From positions 45,023,738 to 45,087,737 of the forward strand of contig JANVCC010000010.1 in NCBI GenBank assembly GCA_025345505.1: a stretch of DNA of 64,000 bases. The letters are read 5' to 3'. A program made the translations under genes and the position numbers. This DNA comes from Todiramphus chloris collaris. Its lineage: Eukaryota > Chordata > Aves > Coraciiformes > Alcedinidae. The notes under the pieces are model-generated. The model was given only the letters and a program-made list of their open reading frames with translations. It ran no database searches and was not told the origin of the DNA. Below, piece after piece: positions 1 through 12,600 of the stretch. Positions within the stretch are counted from its first letter, which is position 1; every line of letters starts with the position of its first letter.

Positions 1-580
1 TTTGCGCTAACAGAAAAAAAACCCTGACTTTCAATTTTATGTTAATTTCTTCCTTCTTTTTTACCCTTACATTTTCTGTCAATGACTTAAATTGCTACAG
101 CAGTCAGCATATTAGGTCACTGTGAATCGTGCAGGAGATGGTCTGTAATTGTCTGTAAATTTAACACATACATAACTATGATTCATTCATGCACCTGGAA
201 ATTAAACAACATTTTGTGAAGTAATACAAAGTTCCTTTAGAGATCTGCAGTTGATCCAAACACCTTGAAACACCTGAGTGCTCTTTTGTCTTACTTTTTT
301 CCATGCAGAGACAGAAAATATACATATCATTCAGATAGTAATAATTCTTTTAAATAGGTAAAGCATACTGTTTTATGATCAGATCCACAATTCTGGAGCT
401 AAATAAACAATACTATTGAATGCTGCATACCTTATTGAACTAGGGAGGATCTTTATATGTACAGCAACAATTTTACCTTTAAAAAAAAAATATATTGCTG
501 TGTAATATAAATTACCCAAACCATACAAACTTTTCAGGAATTTATCTAATAATTAGAATGAGTAAAAAAATTTTACTTTT

Positions 581-606
581 ATGTGTGCATGTGTGTGCGT
601 GCATAT
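581..606. repeat. Short TG-rich simple repeat
   Basis: An imperfect (TG)n run interrupted by CA and CG steps. Alternating purine-pyrimidine DNA of this kind is a common microsatellite seed. No function is implied. Confidence 0.6.
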
Positions 607-1844
607 ATTATTCAAAGAAGAAAACTCTCTGATCAGAGATTAATTGAAGATGACTACTTAATTTCATAGGAACTTTCTGCAGTGAAGGAAATCCACATCT
701 TTTAAGCATCTTCCTGAAAACACATGAATGTTCATTCTCTGTCTTCTTTTCTGGGACAAGAATGAGTGTATACCAGAATAAGGAATATCTTGAATAAAAA
801 ATACTCAGTGAAGGAATATATAACAAGCATAATGTGTTTACAGAACTAGATTACAGCCACCAGGATGTTTGGTAAGGTAGAGTTACATTTCCCTCACAGA
901 ATTATATATTCACATAAGTAGACATAGAATAATATTTCCTCACAAGCTGCCTAGTTAAAAAAGTGATGGTTTCAGTTAGAAATAAATCTGCAAATATGAA
1001 AAACAGAAAAGGCTGTGCCAAAAAAAATACCTAAATGGAAGATTTAAGATCTTTTCTTTTTCAAGCCTTCTGGTTATCAGTATGATCTGATTGTGCCTAC
1101 ACAGAAGAAGTGAGCATTCTACTGCGACACAAAAATAGATAAAAACAGATGTTAAAAAGCAGTGATTGTGGATATAGAGAATAGCTAATAAACAATTGAA
1201 TTAAATCAAAACAGATTTTTAAGAAAACTTAATAATATCATGTATAAAGTCAACAAAGTCAACCTCAAACTTAGTAAATGTCAAAGTTAATATTATACAA
1301 AACACAATTTGCCACTATGTATGCTTGATGGTTGTTCCTTCAATGCTAATTACATGATTTCTTTCTCTTTACCTCTCCAAGCACTCCTTTCCCAACTGAT
1401 GTACAGAATGGACAACTTTGATGGGATGTTGTTTTGGTTTTATATTTATTCTTGAGTATGTGGTCATAGTTGAGTATCACTAAGGTGTCTCTCTCAGGTG
1501 GTAATTTTCTTCATGAACAACTTGCACTGTAACCACTGTGACATGGAAACCCTACACAAATAATAAATGCATATCTAAGCAAAGGATACAAAAATATTTT
1601 ATATTTCTTAACATTAGTGTACATATCTTATATTCTCCACAAATATGAGTTTTCAATATTTACATACTGAAATAGTATGTATTCTTGCCTCTCTCTTCTC
1701 CTATTCCTCCCACAAACCATGTGATTTCCCCTTCTTATACTGAATATGGAATTTCCCTGACTGCAGTCTAGCTCACCTGGCTAAATGGAACAAGAACATA
1801 AGATGATATTTTAAGTTTGGGGTTTTTTTTCCTAGATTGGTTTT

Positions 1845-1887
1845 CTGTTGTGACATGAACCCCATCCTGTTGTGACATGAACCCCAT
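1845..1887. repeat. Tandem duplication, 22-bp period, two copies
   Basis: A 21-bp unit beginning CTGTTGTGACATG occurs at 1845-1865 and again at 1867-1887 with no mismatch, separated by one base. Two identical copies suggest a recent local duplication or the start of a minisatellite. No coding or known regulatory role is visible. Confidence 0.85.
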
Positions 1888-4580
1888 GTGGTCAGACAAG
1901 CATAAAAAGTGATTGAAAATTTTTCACTTAATTCTGCGTGTAACAATCCCCTTAACTTTCTGTATACCTACGTGCATGCACATTACGATTTTTCTAATTT
2001 ATCTCTCTCTGTACATATATATGAATGCACACTTGGTACATGCAAACAGTTGACTATTATAAAAGCCCCATATCATCACCACAACAAAAGAAAAATTCAG
2101 GTTAAGAAAGCTTTGTCTCTGTGTTTATAAATCAAAGTTTCACAGTAGTCTTAATGAAAAATATAAATAACTTTTTCCAAGTTAAATGGAAAGAAGTGGC
2201 AAATACCCCCCAGAATTTTCTGTGCAGTAAAAATACTTATTTTAACTGAGATCTATTTACCATTTAAATGAAAGTCTATTGCTTCGGTATTTGAACACTG
2301 TAGATATGAAATGGTGAAGCAGACTTATTTTGAAGATAAAGAGAAATATTTAGCTATGCAGATATTTCAAGGCTTTCAAGCAATCTCATTATTTTCATCC
2401 TGGTTCTGTAATCTTTACCCATGATATCAAATCTTAACTTTAAAAAAAAAAAAAATCAATATTCCTTTTGCTTGTGACTTTCAAGCTGCAGAAGCATTTA
2501 ATAAGTAAATGAGAACACTGTTTAGAAGAAAAAAATCAATTCTGAGTCACAATTAACACATGCAAGCTCCACAAGGTTGGATTACACACCTGCAAAATCT
2601 CTAGAGAAGCTGGATAACATTTTATTGCATTTGAATGTTTCTTAACTTTCCAAGTATCCAACCTTCATAAATGCTACATCTGTTAAATTGTATCATTTTA
2701 CCATGAGGAAGCACTGGCTCCATGATTTTTTAAAAAATAAACTATTGTAGGATTATACATTAGTTTAGATATTTTACCTGTAAGTAGGAGTTTTAATGCC
2801 TAATATAGTTTGTTATCTGTTTCAAAAAATGCTGAGATTTAGCAGCAAAACAAGTAATAAGGGAAAACTATAGTCTTCAATAGTAATTCAGTAGCAACCT
2901 GCTATAATGCCATGTACCTTAGCATTTTCCTCCTTCCTTTTTGAAGCTTTTTCTGAATCTCATTGTCCTTGTGTCAGTATGTGTTTTGTAGTGGGTCACA
3001 GAAACACATTTTAAGGACCTGTAAAGACTTGTTCTTCCGAATGAGCAAAGGGGGAGAAGAGGAAGAGCAGTAGAGCTGTCTATGGTGTAAGTTGTCCACA
3101 TGGGCATCTTAAAGGGAAACTCATGCTACACAGAAGTAAAATCACACTTGGACTGCTATTTAAAAACACAGCCAGCAGCACACAAAAATTAGCTCCATTA
3201 ACACACTAAGAAGTGCAATAGCTGGTCAGCTATCCTGAAGGCAGATTGCCAGCATTAAGAAGATGGGGTCATGAGCTATGAACAGCAAGTATTTTCACCT
3301 ATCTATTGACACTTGCACTGCTCCCATCTAAAGACAAAAATAAAGTTAGTGACAGATCTGTTTTTTTCTCCATTTAAACTTATGTTCCTTTTTTGCATTC
3401 CCAAGGTATTTGACTTCTTTAAAGTGTTTGATTTAGTATGCAAATTTGGATGCAGTTTGGTTTTGTGCAGAGCAGCAGTCTAAGACATTTTAACACCTGT
3501 AATGCACATTCTTATTTATTTCCTCTTGTCATACACAAAGATTAAGATCACCTTCAGATGAAAAAAAAATTAGTAAAAACCATTGATTTTGAATGCAGCA
3601 CATATTGTTAAATGCAGCTTGTTAAAGAGATACAAATTTTCACTAAATAATACTTGAGACATGCCTAAAGGTGTAGTTTTGACAAAAAGTGAATCAAGAG
3701 GACCTGTCACTGAACTGAAATATAAGACTTCCACATCTCTCCACTCCCTCTGCCAAGTAATAGAAATTAAAATAGAACAGATTTGTTCATATTCAGTTGG
3801 ACCAATAAATCTAAACATATTAATTTAATGAGCTTTCAAAAGGAAGATGTTAGGGTAAGTCTAAACTTTCATAGTTTAGGATAACAGAAGAGGGCAGTTT
3901 TCAGTTTTCCTCAGCTGTACTTAAAAACTGGATTTTCTGTTGAGGACACTGCACTTTATTAGTAGCTTGCTATACCATTAACAAAATAGTCTGTTAAGAT
4001 GCTTAAAGCCAGAAATTCTGCCAGTGCTATACTTAAAAGGATCTTACTTTTTCCAACAGGTCACAAGACAAAATGTGAATTTATTATTCTAAAGACATAA
4101 AAATCCTTATTTGTTTTATATAAAAAAAGGTCATCAACAACACTCAGGAAGTTCACAAAGTGTACTTCTGCTGTGCATACATATACTAGAACAATGGAAT
4201 AATTTAAAGGGGCACCAATTCAAATAATCAACTGGAAGAGAATATATTTGCTGTTCAGTGAAGGAACTCTTCACAGACTTCTGTACTTAGGTTTCATTCA
4301 TTTGGACTTATTAGCTATATACTGACATAAGGCAAGAGTGCTGAATAGAATTAATGAAGTATTTGTACAGTTGATTACCACAGCCACTTTAGAAGTCAGA
4401 CAGCCTCTTTTTCATGCATAACAGAGAATTATGAGCACTAACATAACTAACGTGTGTTAAGGGATACTCTACTTTTTGGCTGGGTTACAAAAGGCAGACT
4501 CTGAACAGCAATTGCTGTAAAAGTTATTCTTATTTGAAAAGCTTGATACAGAAAGAAAAGTAGGTAATTTATTATTTTTA

Positions 4581-4625
4581 GTTTGGTTTTTTTTTTTGGT
4601 TTTGTTTTTGGTTTTGTTTTTTTTG
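4581..4625. repeat. T-rich low-complexity tract with GGTTTT steps
   Basis: A run of thymines broken by GG dinucleotides. It reads as simple low-complexity sequence, or possibly the decayed reverse-complement A tail of an old retrocopy. No flanking element is recognisable. Confidence 0.5.
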
Positions 4626-7499
4626 TATTATAAACCCCTACATTTTATTAGAATTTTCATGCAGGCTCTGAATTAAATGTGTGTCACTTCAGGCCCTTAG
4701 ATAGAAAAAGATAATGTAATTCATCACCTTCCACAAACGTTTTACAGCACTATGAAGATTAAAAAAGGTGCAATTTTTACATTTATTCATTGTTTAACAA
4801 GAAATATTTGCTTATACATATTTTTTCAGTGTATAGGTTCCTGCTGTTACACTGAGATATTAGAACTGTCATCCAGTCTTGACAAAATTATCAGTAACAA
4901 GAAATAGTCAACGTAATTTATTTAAAGGCAACTTACATGACTAGTTCAGACTTAATGGTTCTGCTTGTATAAACTGCATTTTGAAAAGTCAATTACCACA
5001 CTCAAATTTTGAATTTGCTTTTAAACTTCAGCTTCCTGAATGCTTGGTGGGGAAGAAAGGAGCTACTCCTTTGGAGTAATATCATTCAAGATGATGTACA
5101 CATGATATCCTAAAAACTAATGTAATAGAAATCTTGCTTTATGAAAGACTGAACAGGCCATTTTTAAATTGAAAAGTTCTTCAGAAAAAAATAATTTTAA
5201 AAAATTGAATCCAAAGATTTGTGAATAGTGAAACTTAGTAGACTTTGCACACAAATATTCTATTCTCTTTGTACCACATAGAACTCCTAAAATGAAAAAG
5301 AACCTGGGTGCAGAAAAATCCAGTAGTGTTATTTCTTCATCGGATTCTTGAAAGAATGAAAGGAAACTAACATGTGCTACTAAAGGGATGAATATTTCCT
5401 TGACTTTGTATAATTTCAAAATCAAAATCATAATCAAATTTAAATTAAACCAAATGAAATTAAAAAATATAAATATTAACCACAGGCACAATTCTCAGTC
5501 TGCTTGGAAGGCTGGATGGATTTTCCTAAGACAAACAGATTCTTGCATGTATTACAAATCTTGATGAAATAAAAATAAGTTCTAGTGAAAGTGTTTCCAA
5601 GGCATGGTTAGTTTGCAAGTAAATGCAGAGATATAATTATGATGGGAGGGAGGGTGTGTCTTTATTGGTTGTTTTGCTATAGAACAATTTCTTTTAAAAT
5701 ATTTTGATGTGCTTCTTCACAAAAACATCCCAAACTTCACCCATTTATTTAAGTAAAGATTTTGTTTCTAACATTCATAATAGTGTTCTTAATTATGTCT
5801 GTAGGCACAAGGTATTTGTTTAACAGCTATATCTGAAAGAAGAAGAGTCAGTATTAGCAGCCATTTGAAACTCCAGCACTTGTACTTAGACGTGGCAGTG
5901 TGTTTATGTGCAAAAGAAGACCTCATGTTTAGGTATGAGTGCTGTGTGAGTTCGTTTCAATCACATTTAGTTTATTCATTCTGTTTCATTCTGAAGGAAC
6001 AAATTCATTCTGATCATTTCATCTATGGCTGAGAAAATTGAACTCTAACAGATTGCAGTCCCAGAAGAAATTGCTTGGTGTTAGAGGTGCAAGTAATTGT
6101 TAAACTCCCACATGCCTCAGGGAAGAAAGCATGTCCTTGATTAGAAAAACAAGGGGAGGGAGAGAGGGGATGAGAGGAACTATGCTTGTAGTTAATGGAT
6201 GTGGTGGCTTTGTGTATTAAATGTTCTGGACAAGTCACATTTTCTATTTTAACTAGAATATTAATTCATATTTAAAGTAAATATTAATGTCTAGAGCTTA
6301 TACTTTTTCTTTCCTACTTGAAGGTAGATATCCTTTTAATACAAAATTATCTGTTAGGAAGCAGTGCTAATCTATTTCTATTCATTCTTACTGAAATATA
6401 TACTTCTGACAACTCAGCTGTGAAGACAAGTTTAGTTGCTCTTTCCTGGAAAAAAAACCCAACAACTTGCTACATTTTCAGCCCATGGTAACATTTTGTT
6501 AGTTTCTAAGATTGCAAGTAATATGACTATTGAAACTTGTGTGAAGGAGAACATTTTTCATATTTCTGATTATATTCCAAGTGAGACTCCTGTACACAGC
6601 TGCTAGGATGAATGACAGAAGGAGAGCTACAAAGGCCTAAATTCCTTGAAGTTTGACATGAGTTCTATCTTTGGACACAAAACTGTAAGGATGTGGATAC
6701 TGTGGCCATAATGTTTTTAATTAAGTACTTGAAGATATATAGAGTTCATACTGGAAGATGGAAACAATGTAACTATACTAGATCCCTTTACAGTTGAACA
6801 GACATTATATAGCATAAATTTTCTTGAGCTTTCAAACTCAGAGTGTAAATGAAGTTGAACACATGGGCAAAAAAATAAATTTATGCGTTACGGTTCCATC
6901 TAGGTTAGAAAGCTACTGTGGTAATAAATGAAGCTCCTTTCAAAAATAAGGAAGACTCTTTTTTTAATTACTTTTTTTTTTTTCCCTAGATCACTAAATC
7001 TTGGGAGCACTGAGAAACTGCTATCTGTTAGTCCTCAGAGGAACCTGAGGTTCAGGTTTAGGAAACCTGTAACATTTATTTCTAATAACATTCCTGTAGT
7101 ACTTAAAATATATGACATAGACCTTTTTTTGACAATTAGGTATCACTCATCTAAGCAGCAGGAATTTCAGGCTTTCAGGTTTTCAAGCTTGACCCATGGC
7201 CTCTGTTTTTCAGAAAAATGTCTTAAAAGACATGTTACTCTGTATAGGGGACCTTCCTTAGCTCCAAGCTTTGCCACTGTGACTCAGATTTAATAGGATC
7301 TTGACACTAAGATCTTATGGTAAAGGGTGCCCTTTAGCATTAGGAAAGCTTGATTTAGTTTCTTACATTCAAGGACTGACTGTATGTTTTTTCAAACAAA
7401 AATTGGAGGACAGACATGTATTCACACAAGAAGGAATCAAAGGATTTTCATTCTGAGCAGAAACCTTCCCAGATTAATGCAGATATAGGGTCTCTCTAT

Positions 7500-7979
7500 A
7501 TCCTGGTTTGAGTTAGAACAGAACAATTCTGTTCACTGATTTTACTTTCCAAGTAAGTCTCTTCTAACTAACTGCACTCTCTGAACTTATATAGCTTGTT
7601 TTCAAAGGCAGTGTCTGCTTCTAGGAGTGATATCTTGATGTTTAGAGTTAACCAAGGATTAGTATGCAGACCAAGGTCACTGCTAAATCTTGTGTACCAT
7701 GTTGGTGAGTGCAGAAAGTAAAAGGCTGCACCTGCAGGGTGAGCATCTAGGACAGGTGACCCTAAACTGATCAACAAGGTCACGTTCAGTATAAAGCTAA
7801 GGAATCACACGGGTCAAGCTCTCTTCTTCAGTAGCTGGCATCCAAGGAAGACTCCATTCATTTTGCCTTTGATCCTAATCCATGTGATCCTGAATCCATC
7901 TCCAGAATCCAGCTCCTGATTCTGGTTCCCATCTGCCTCTGAGTCCAGCCTGGGACTTCCTGATGCCTGCTCCATAGCT
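7500..7979 (+). mobile_element. Endogenous retrovirus LTR, left part
   Basis: This is the left portion of an LTR that matches the LTR at 26828-27650 over its whole length, starting at the shared CCTGGTTTGAG near 7502. Shared blocks include CTAACTAACTGCAC, AGTGTCTGCTTCTAG and CAGGTGACCCTAAACTGA. The two copies differ at very roughly one base in five over the first 130 bases, so the insertion is old. The LTR is interrupted near 7980 by a CR1 element and resumes near 9375. No internal retroviral sequence follows, so it is a solo LTR, the usual remnant after recombination between two LTRs. The family name is not known to me. Confidence 0.8.
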
Positions 7980-9374
7980 GACTGAGGGAGCTGTCTGATG
8001 TTGCTTTACCACTCTACATCATTTTTGGGAGATGATGGAGAACAGTAGAGGTGCCTGAGGACTGTAGAAAAGCCAACATCACACCAGTCTTCAAAAAGGG
8101 CAAGAAGGAGGACACAGGAAACTACAGACCAGTTTGCCTCACCTCCATCCCTGGAAAGGTGATTAAACAGCTCATTCTGGAAGTCATCTAAGCACGTGGA
8201 GGAAAAGTTATCAGGAGTAGTCAGCATGGATTCACCAAGGGGAAATCATGCTTACCTAATCTGATAGCTTTCTATGACTGTGTGACTAGCTGGGTAGATG
8301 AAGGAAGAGCAGTAGATGTTGTCTACCGTGACTTCAGCAAGGCTTGTGACACTGTCTTCCATAACATTCTCGTGGGTAAGCTCAGAAAGTGTGGTTAGAG
8401 GAGTGAGCATTGAGATGGGTTGATAACTGGCCAAACAATAATGCTTAGAGAGTTGTGATCAGTAGTGCAGAGTCCAGTTGGTGAACTGTAGCTAGCGGCA
8501 TTCCCCAGGGGTCAGTACTGCATCCTTATTCAGCATCTTCATCAATGACCTGGATAATGGGATAGAGCATTCCCTCAGCAAATTTACTGATGATATGAAA
8601 CTGAGAGGAGTGGCTGATACACCACAAGGCTGTGCTGCCATTCAGTAAGATCTGGACAGACTGGAGAGCTGGGCAAATGGGAATCTAATGGAATTCAACA
8701 AGGGCAGACTCTTGCACCTGGGGAGTCATAATCCCATGCACCAATACAGGTTAGGGCTGACATGCTGGAAAACACCTTCATGGAGAAGGACCTTGGAGTC
8801 CTGGTGGACAATAAGTTAACCATAAGAGAACAATGTGCACTTGTGGCCAAGAAAGCCAATGGTATCCTGGGGTGCATAAAGAAAAGTATGTCCAGCAGGT
8901 CAAGGAAAGTTCCCCTTCCCCTCTACTCTGCCCTAGTGAGGCCACATCTGGAGTATTGTGTCCAGTTCTGGTCTCCCCAGTGAGACAAGGAACTACTAGA
9001 GAGAGTCCAGTGAACTGCTACAAGGATGATTAAGGGAATGGAACATCTCTATTACAAGGAAAGGCTGAGAGACCTGGGTCTAGGCTGGAGAAGAGAAGAC
9101 TGAGCGGTGACACTGCAAGGGGCACGAGGCACAAGCTGGAATACAGGAAGTTCCACCTCAACTTCAAGAAATAATTCATCACTTTGAGGATGATGGAGCC
9201 CCGGAACATGCTGCCCAGAAAGGTTGTGGAGTCTCCTCTGGAGATTTTCAAAGTGTGCCTGGACACATTCCTGTGCTCTATCTAGGGGACCCTGCTCTGG
9301 CAAGGGAGTTGAACCATGAGGATCTCCAGAGGTACCTTCCAACCTTTACCGTTTGCGATTCTGTGGTTCTGTGA
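7980..9374 (+). mobile_element. CR1 LINE fragment inserted in an LTR
   Basis: A 5'-truncated CR1 non-LTR retrotransposon of about 1.4 kb, running from early reverse transcriptase to the true 3' end. Recognisable translated pieces are [10 protein letters not shown] near 8220-8260, the palm motif-A region [15 protein letters not shown] near 8311-8358 (usual form DFSKAFDTV), the catalytic-site version FTDDMKL near 8580-8604, and the C-terminal blocks [13 protein letters not shown] and LVRPHLEYC at 8780-8970. The reading frame is broken in several places, so it encodes no working protein. The 3' end at 9361-9374 has the ATTCTGTGGTTCTGTGA-type tail of avian CR1. It sits inside an LTR and is therefore younger than that LTR. 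Confidence 0.93.
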
Positions 9375-9648
9375 CCAGTAGTTCAGCAATTATGGTGACA
9401 TAATTGTTATCAGGGTGTGGGGGGTGGGGAGTGGAATTGGGCTAGATACCCATTTTGTATATTTGTATATGTTTTATATATTTGTATATGTTCCATTTTG
9501 TTATTATTATTTTCATTAAGTCTGTGTTAGTTTTCTTTTCTAATCCATAATTCTCTCTCCTTTATTCCCCTTCTCTTCCTCTTTGGGAAGGGTGAGGGGC
9601 TAACAGACAGCATCTGTTATAGTGGATGGCCCTGACCCTAAACTTTGA
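9375..9648 (+). mobile_element. Endogenous retrovirus LTR, right part
   Basis: This continues the LTR broken at about 7980. It aligns with 27410-27650: the block TATTTGTATATGTTCCATTT, the run TTTTCATTA, TTTTCTTTTCTAATC, the CTCTCTCC/TTATTCCC region and the CTGTTATAG segment near the end are shared. The first bases, TTCAGCAATTATGGTGAC, overlap the CAGC at the end of the left part. That may be a short target-site duplication from the CR1 insertion, though it is too short to be sure. No internal retroviral region or second LTR follows. Confidence 0.8.
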
Positions 9649-12600
9649 GACTATATTTCGTTATCTCTCTAGCCTTCTTGACTCACGACTCACCTTCAGA
9701 AGAGTGACTCCATTTCATACTTGTAACCTGGTGGAAAGAATAATTGCTAGTAGAGCAACAACAAATGGACTGAACCTCCCTAAGTTCATTAAAAGCCAGA
9801 AGCCTGGACAGCTCATTACTAAGACTATGTATGAATTTTAAAAAAAAGAAGTCAAAAACCCATAGTCTTTCTTTTTTTATGTGTTTACCTGTAAAATAAT
9901 TTTTCTGCATCAATTCAGTAAATTGAAACATGTTGCTCTTATCAGCTAATTCAATGCAGTTCCTAGCTCAATATGTGTGATGGGGTGAGAGATGGAGACA
10001 GGGGGAGAGGGGGAGAGACAGGGAGTGGGGAGAGAGGAAGGGGAAGGGGAAGGGGAAGGGGAAGGGGAAGATCCAGGATATTGGAGTAATCAAATCAAGA
10101 AGAAAGAATATTTAACAACTTAGAGAAATTGTTTTAACCATCTCTCCCTCTGATAAATAACTTGTTAGCATGCCAAGCCACATTTTAAAAAGCTTTTATT
10201 TTTGATATCACAAAATATCTGATGCTGTATTTCAGGAGAAAAATTATTAGGAAGTCAAATACAGCATGACTAGGCTCTAATATGTCCTAAATATATATAG
10301 TGGGACTGTATTGATCCATTTTAGTGTAACAAAAAAGTACTGGTCTAAAAAATTCTAATTATAGGTGTTGCAGTAATGAAATCAATAGCATCTTCATTTG
10401 CAAATAGCTGGAACTATTCAAATGTTTCTGAGAATTCATGGGGTTAAACACAGTACACTTACAGATTTTTTTTCTTAAATTGACTACTCACAGTTAAGAA
10501 CACCACAGATAAGTATAATTTATTTACTGTACTTGTCTACATTTCTCCAAATCTATCAACTATGTAAGACAAGAAGCACTAAATAATCTAAATATCTATT
10601 AAAAATAGGTCTATTATTTAATAGCAGAGTAGATCTATTAAATGAACAAAACCTACCTGTTTCTAAACAATTATGCTGTTAGAAAACCAATGAAACGTAC
10701 ATTTAGTCACCAGTAAACAACTTAGATTCATTAAGACAATATGAAAAACAACACTGGAAGATACATTATGAAAGCATTGAAAACTAACCTCTTCCATTAT
10801 CATTGTAAACAAATCTTAAAGCATTTATACAACCTTCCCTGCCATTTTGAAGGAGTGATCATAACATGCAATGTCTTCAGACCTACCACTCACTCTGCCA
10901 GGTGTAAGCCCAACGCAACATCTATAAATATATTTTCTTAAAAATTACTGTAGTTTGAGTTGTTATATTGCCTGTAGCATTGAAACACTAGTTAAAATAC
11001 CTATATAAACATTGACAGCTCATGTCTGCATCCATTTATAACTAGATATATTTACCTTGCTAAAACCTAGGGAGACTACAACTTTCTGAACAGGAAAGTT
11101 AATATAGTGAATGCAATTAACATTTAATTCTTTGGGTATTTAATAATAATAAAAAGTTAAAAACCAGCAACTCTTTGAATTTTATTATTTAAACCACAAA
11201 CTTCACTAACTAGACTTTTCTCAGAATTATACAACTTTATTTACCTGATGCTACACACCCTTAGCTGCAGAAAGTCCAGGTTTCTGAAATTCAAGAAAAT
11301 TGTTGTTTGGTAGTAGTAAAGAGGGGTTTGAATTTTTTCCTAATCCTGAATTTTGTATCCCATTATCTTCTTTATAATTTTTTCAAATATTGAAGACCTA
11401 CACTCTGTTGCCCATGGGAAACAGTTGTACATTTTAACAGGATTTAATATCTGTCAAATACAATAATATTTTCAATAGACATTTGTGCAGATCTAATAAT
11501 TAATACAATAATTCAGCTAACATTTATAGCAACAATGTTTAAAAAGCAATATACACTAAATATATAGAACTTGAAATACATAAAATAAAAACATTTAATA
11601 AATACTTCTATACAAGAACTAATCCCTTTTTATCTGCTTAACTTCTATGATTCTTGCTCTGTATCAATGTATACTGGACAGTGAACTGGCTTCTGCTTTC
11701 ATTGGGCTTTCATTTGAGCTGTACTGTTACTACAAATTCAGATTAATGTAACTCAGAATATCCCAATGAGACTTGCTTAAATAATGACTCCAGGATTTGA
11801 TCTTCTCTTGACACAATAATATGCTAATATATTATCAGGAAAAAGGAAAGGGAATACGGTTCCTACTTCACTGACAAAAACTACATCATTATCCTCTATC
11901 AACAGCAATTGTATCCATTTCCAAAAGATTCCTCTTTCACAAACACATAATTAAATAAAACAATAAAAATAGATACAGCACAATTAAGAAAATAATCAAA
12001 TATAAAAATTACTAGGTCCAATTTTCAAACTGTCCATATTTAAAGAAGTTCCAAAGCAGAATACACAGCAGTGTAGAAATTGACTGACTTCACTGAAAAC
12101 GGGAACCGAAGAAGACACTGTTCAATTCGTCTCAAATGCAGAAATTCTACAGGCACCTTCTCAGAGGTTTTCCAGATCAATTCTGGGCAGTGAAAATTGT
12201 CATCTATCCAAACTTCTATCCAAATAATCAATGAAAGCTTTTCTTAAGGCTTTCCTATATTCATGTACAGAATGGATATCAAGACAAAATACTTTTTCTT
12301 AGCCATGTTCTGGATAATATTTTTATTGTTCTGTAGAAAATTAAATTTTTGATGTGGAAGAGGATTTTTTTTGTTTGGTATTCCATCTATTTTCTCTATA
12401 ATGAACAGTTGGCCCCATATGTTATTTATATCAAGTGTATAAAGTACAACATATTTTGTTACATATTCTAGAAAACTCAGTTTCAATTTGATACCCTCTT
12501 AAATGTCAGTAATATATGGCTAATTCTTCCTTCAGTGAAACTAGAAAGGAAAATTATTTATTCATAAGGTATCGCACAAAATTCATTAGCACAGATGTTA

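Larger units (their letters stand above)
1..7499. other. Unique AT-rich non-coding DNA
   Basis: No recognisable gene, RNA or mobile element was found in this stretch. Open frames such as 5117-5491 (minus, 124 codons) and 6928-7293 (plus, 121 codons) are low-complexity, rich in F, L, K and I, and resemble no family I know. They fit chance frames in AT-rich DNA. Local features are a TG-rich tract at 581-606, a short tandem duplication at 1845-1887, and T-rich runs near 4581-4625 and 6970-6982. Intron or intergenic spacer are both possible. Confidence 0.6.

Noticed and set aside
5117-5491. 124-codon minus-strand open frame
   Set aside because: Composition is F/L/I/K-rich with no known domain. 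Length is plausible by chance in AT-rich DNA.
6928-7293. 121-codon plus-strand open frame
   Set aside because: Starts in a low-complexity T-rich run and matches nothing recognisable. No splice or promoter context.
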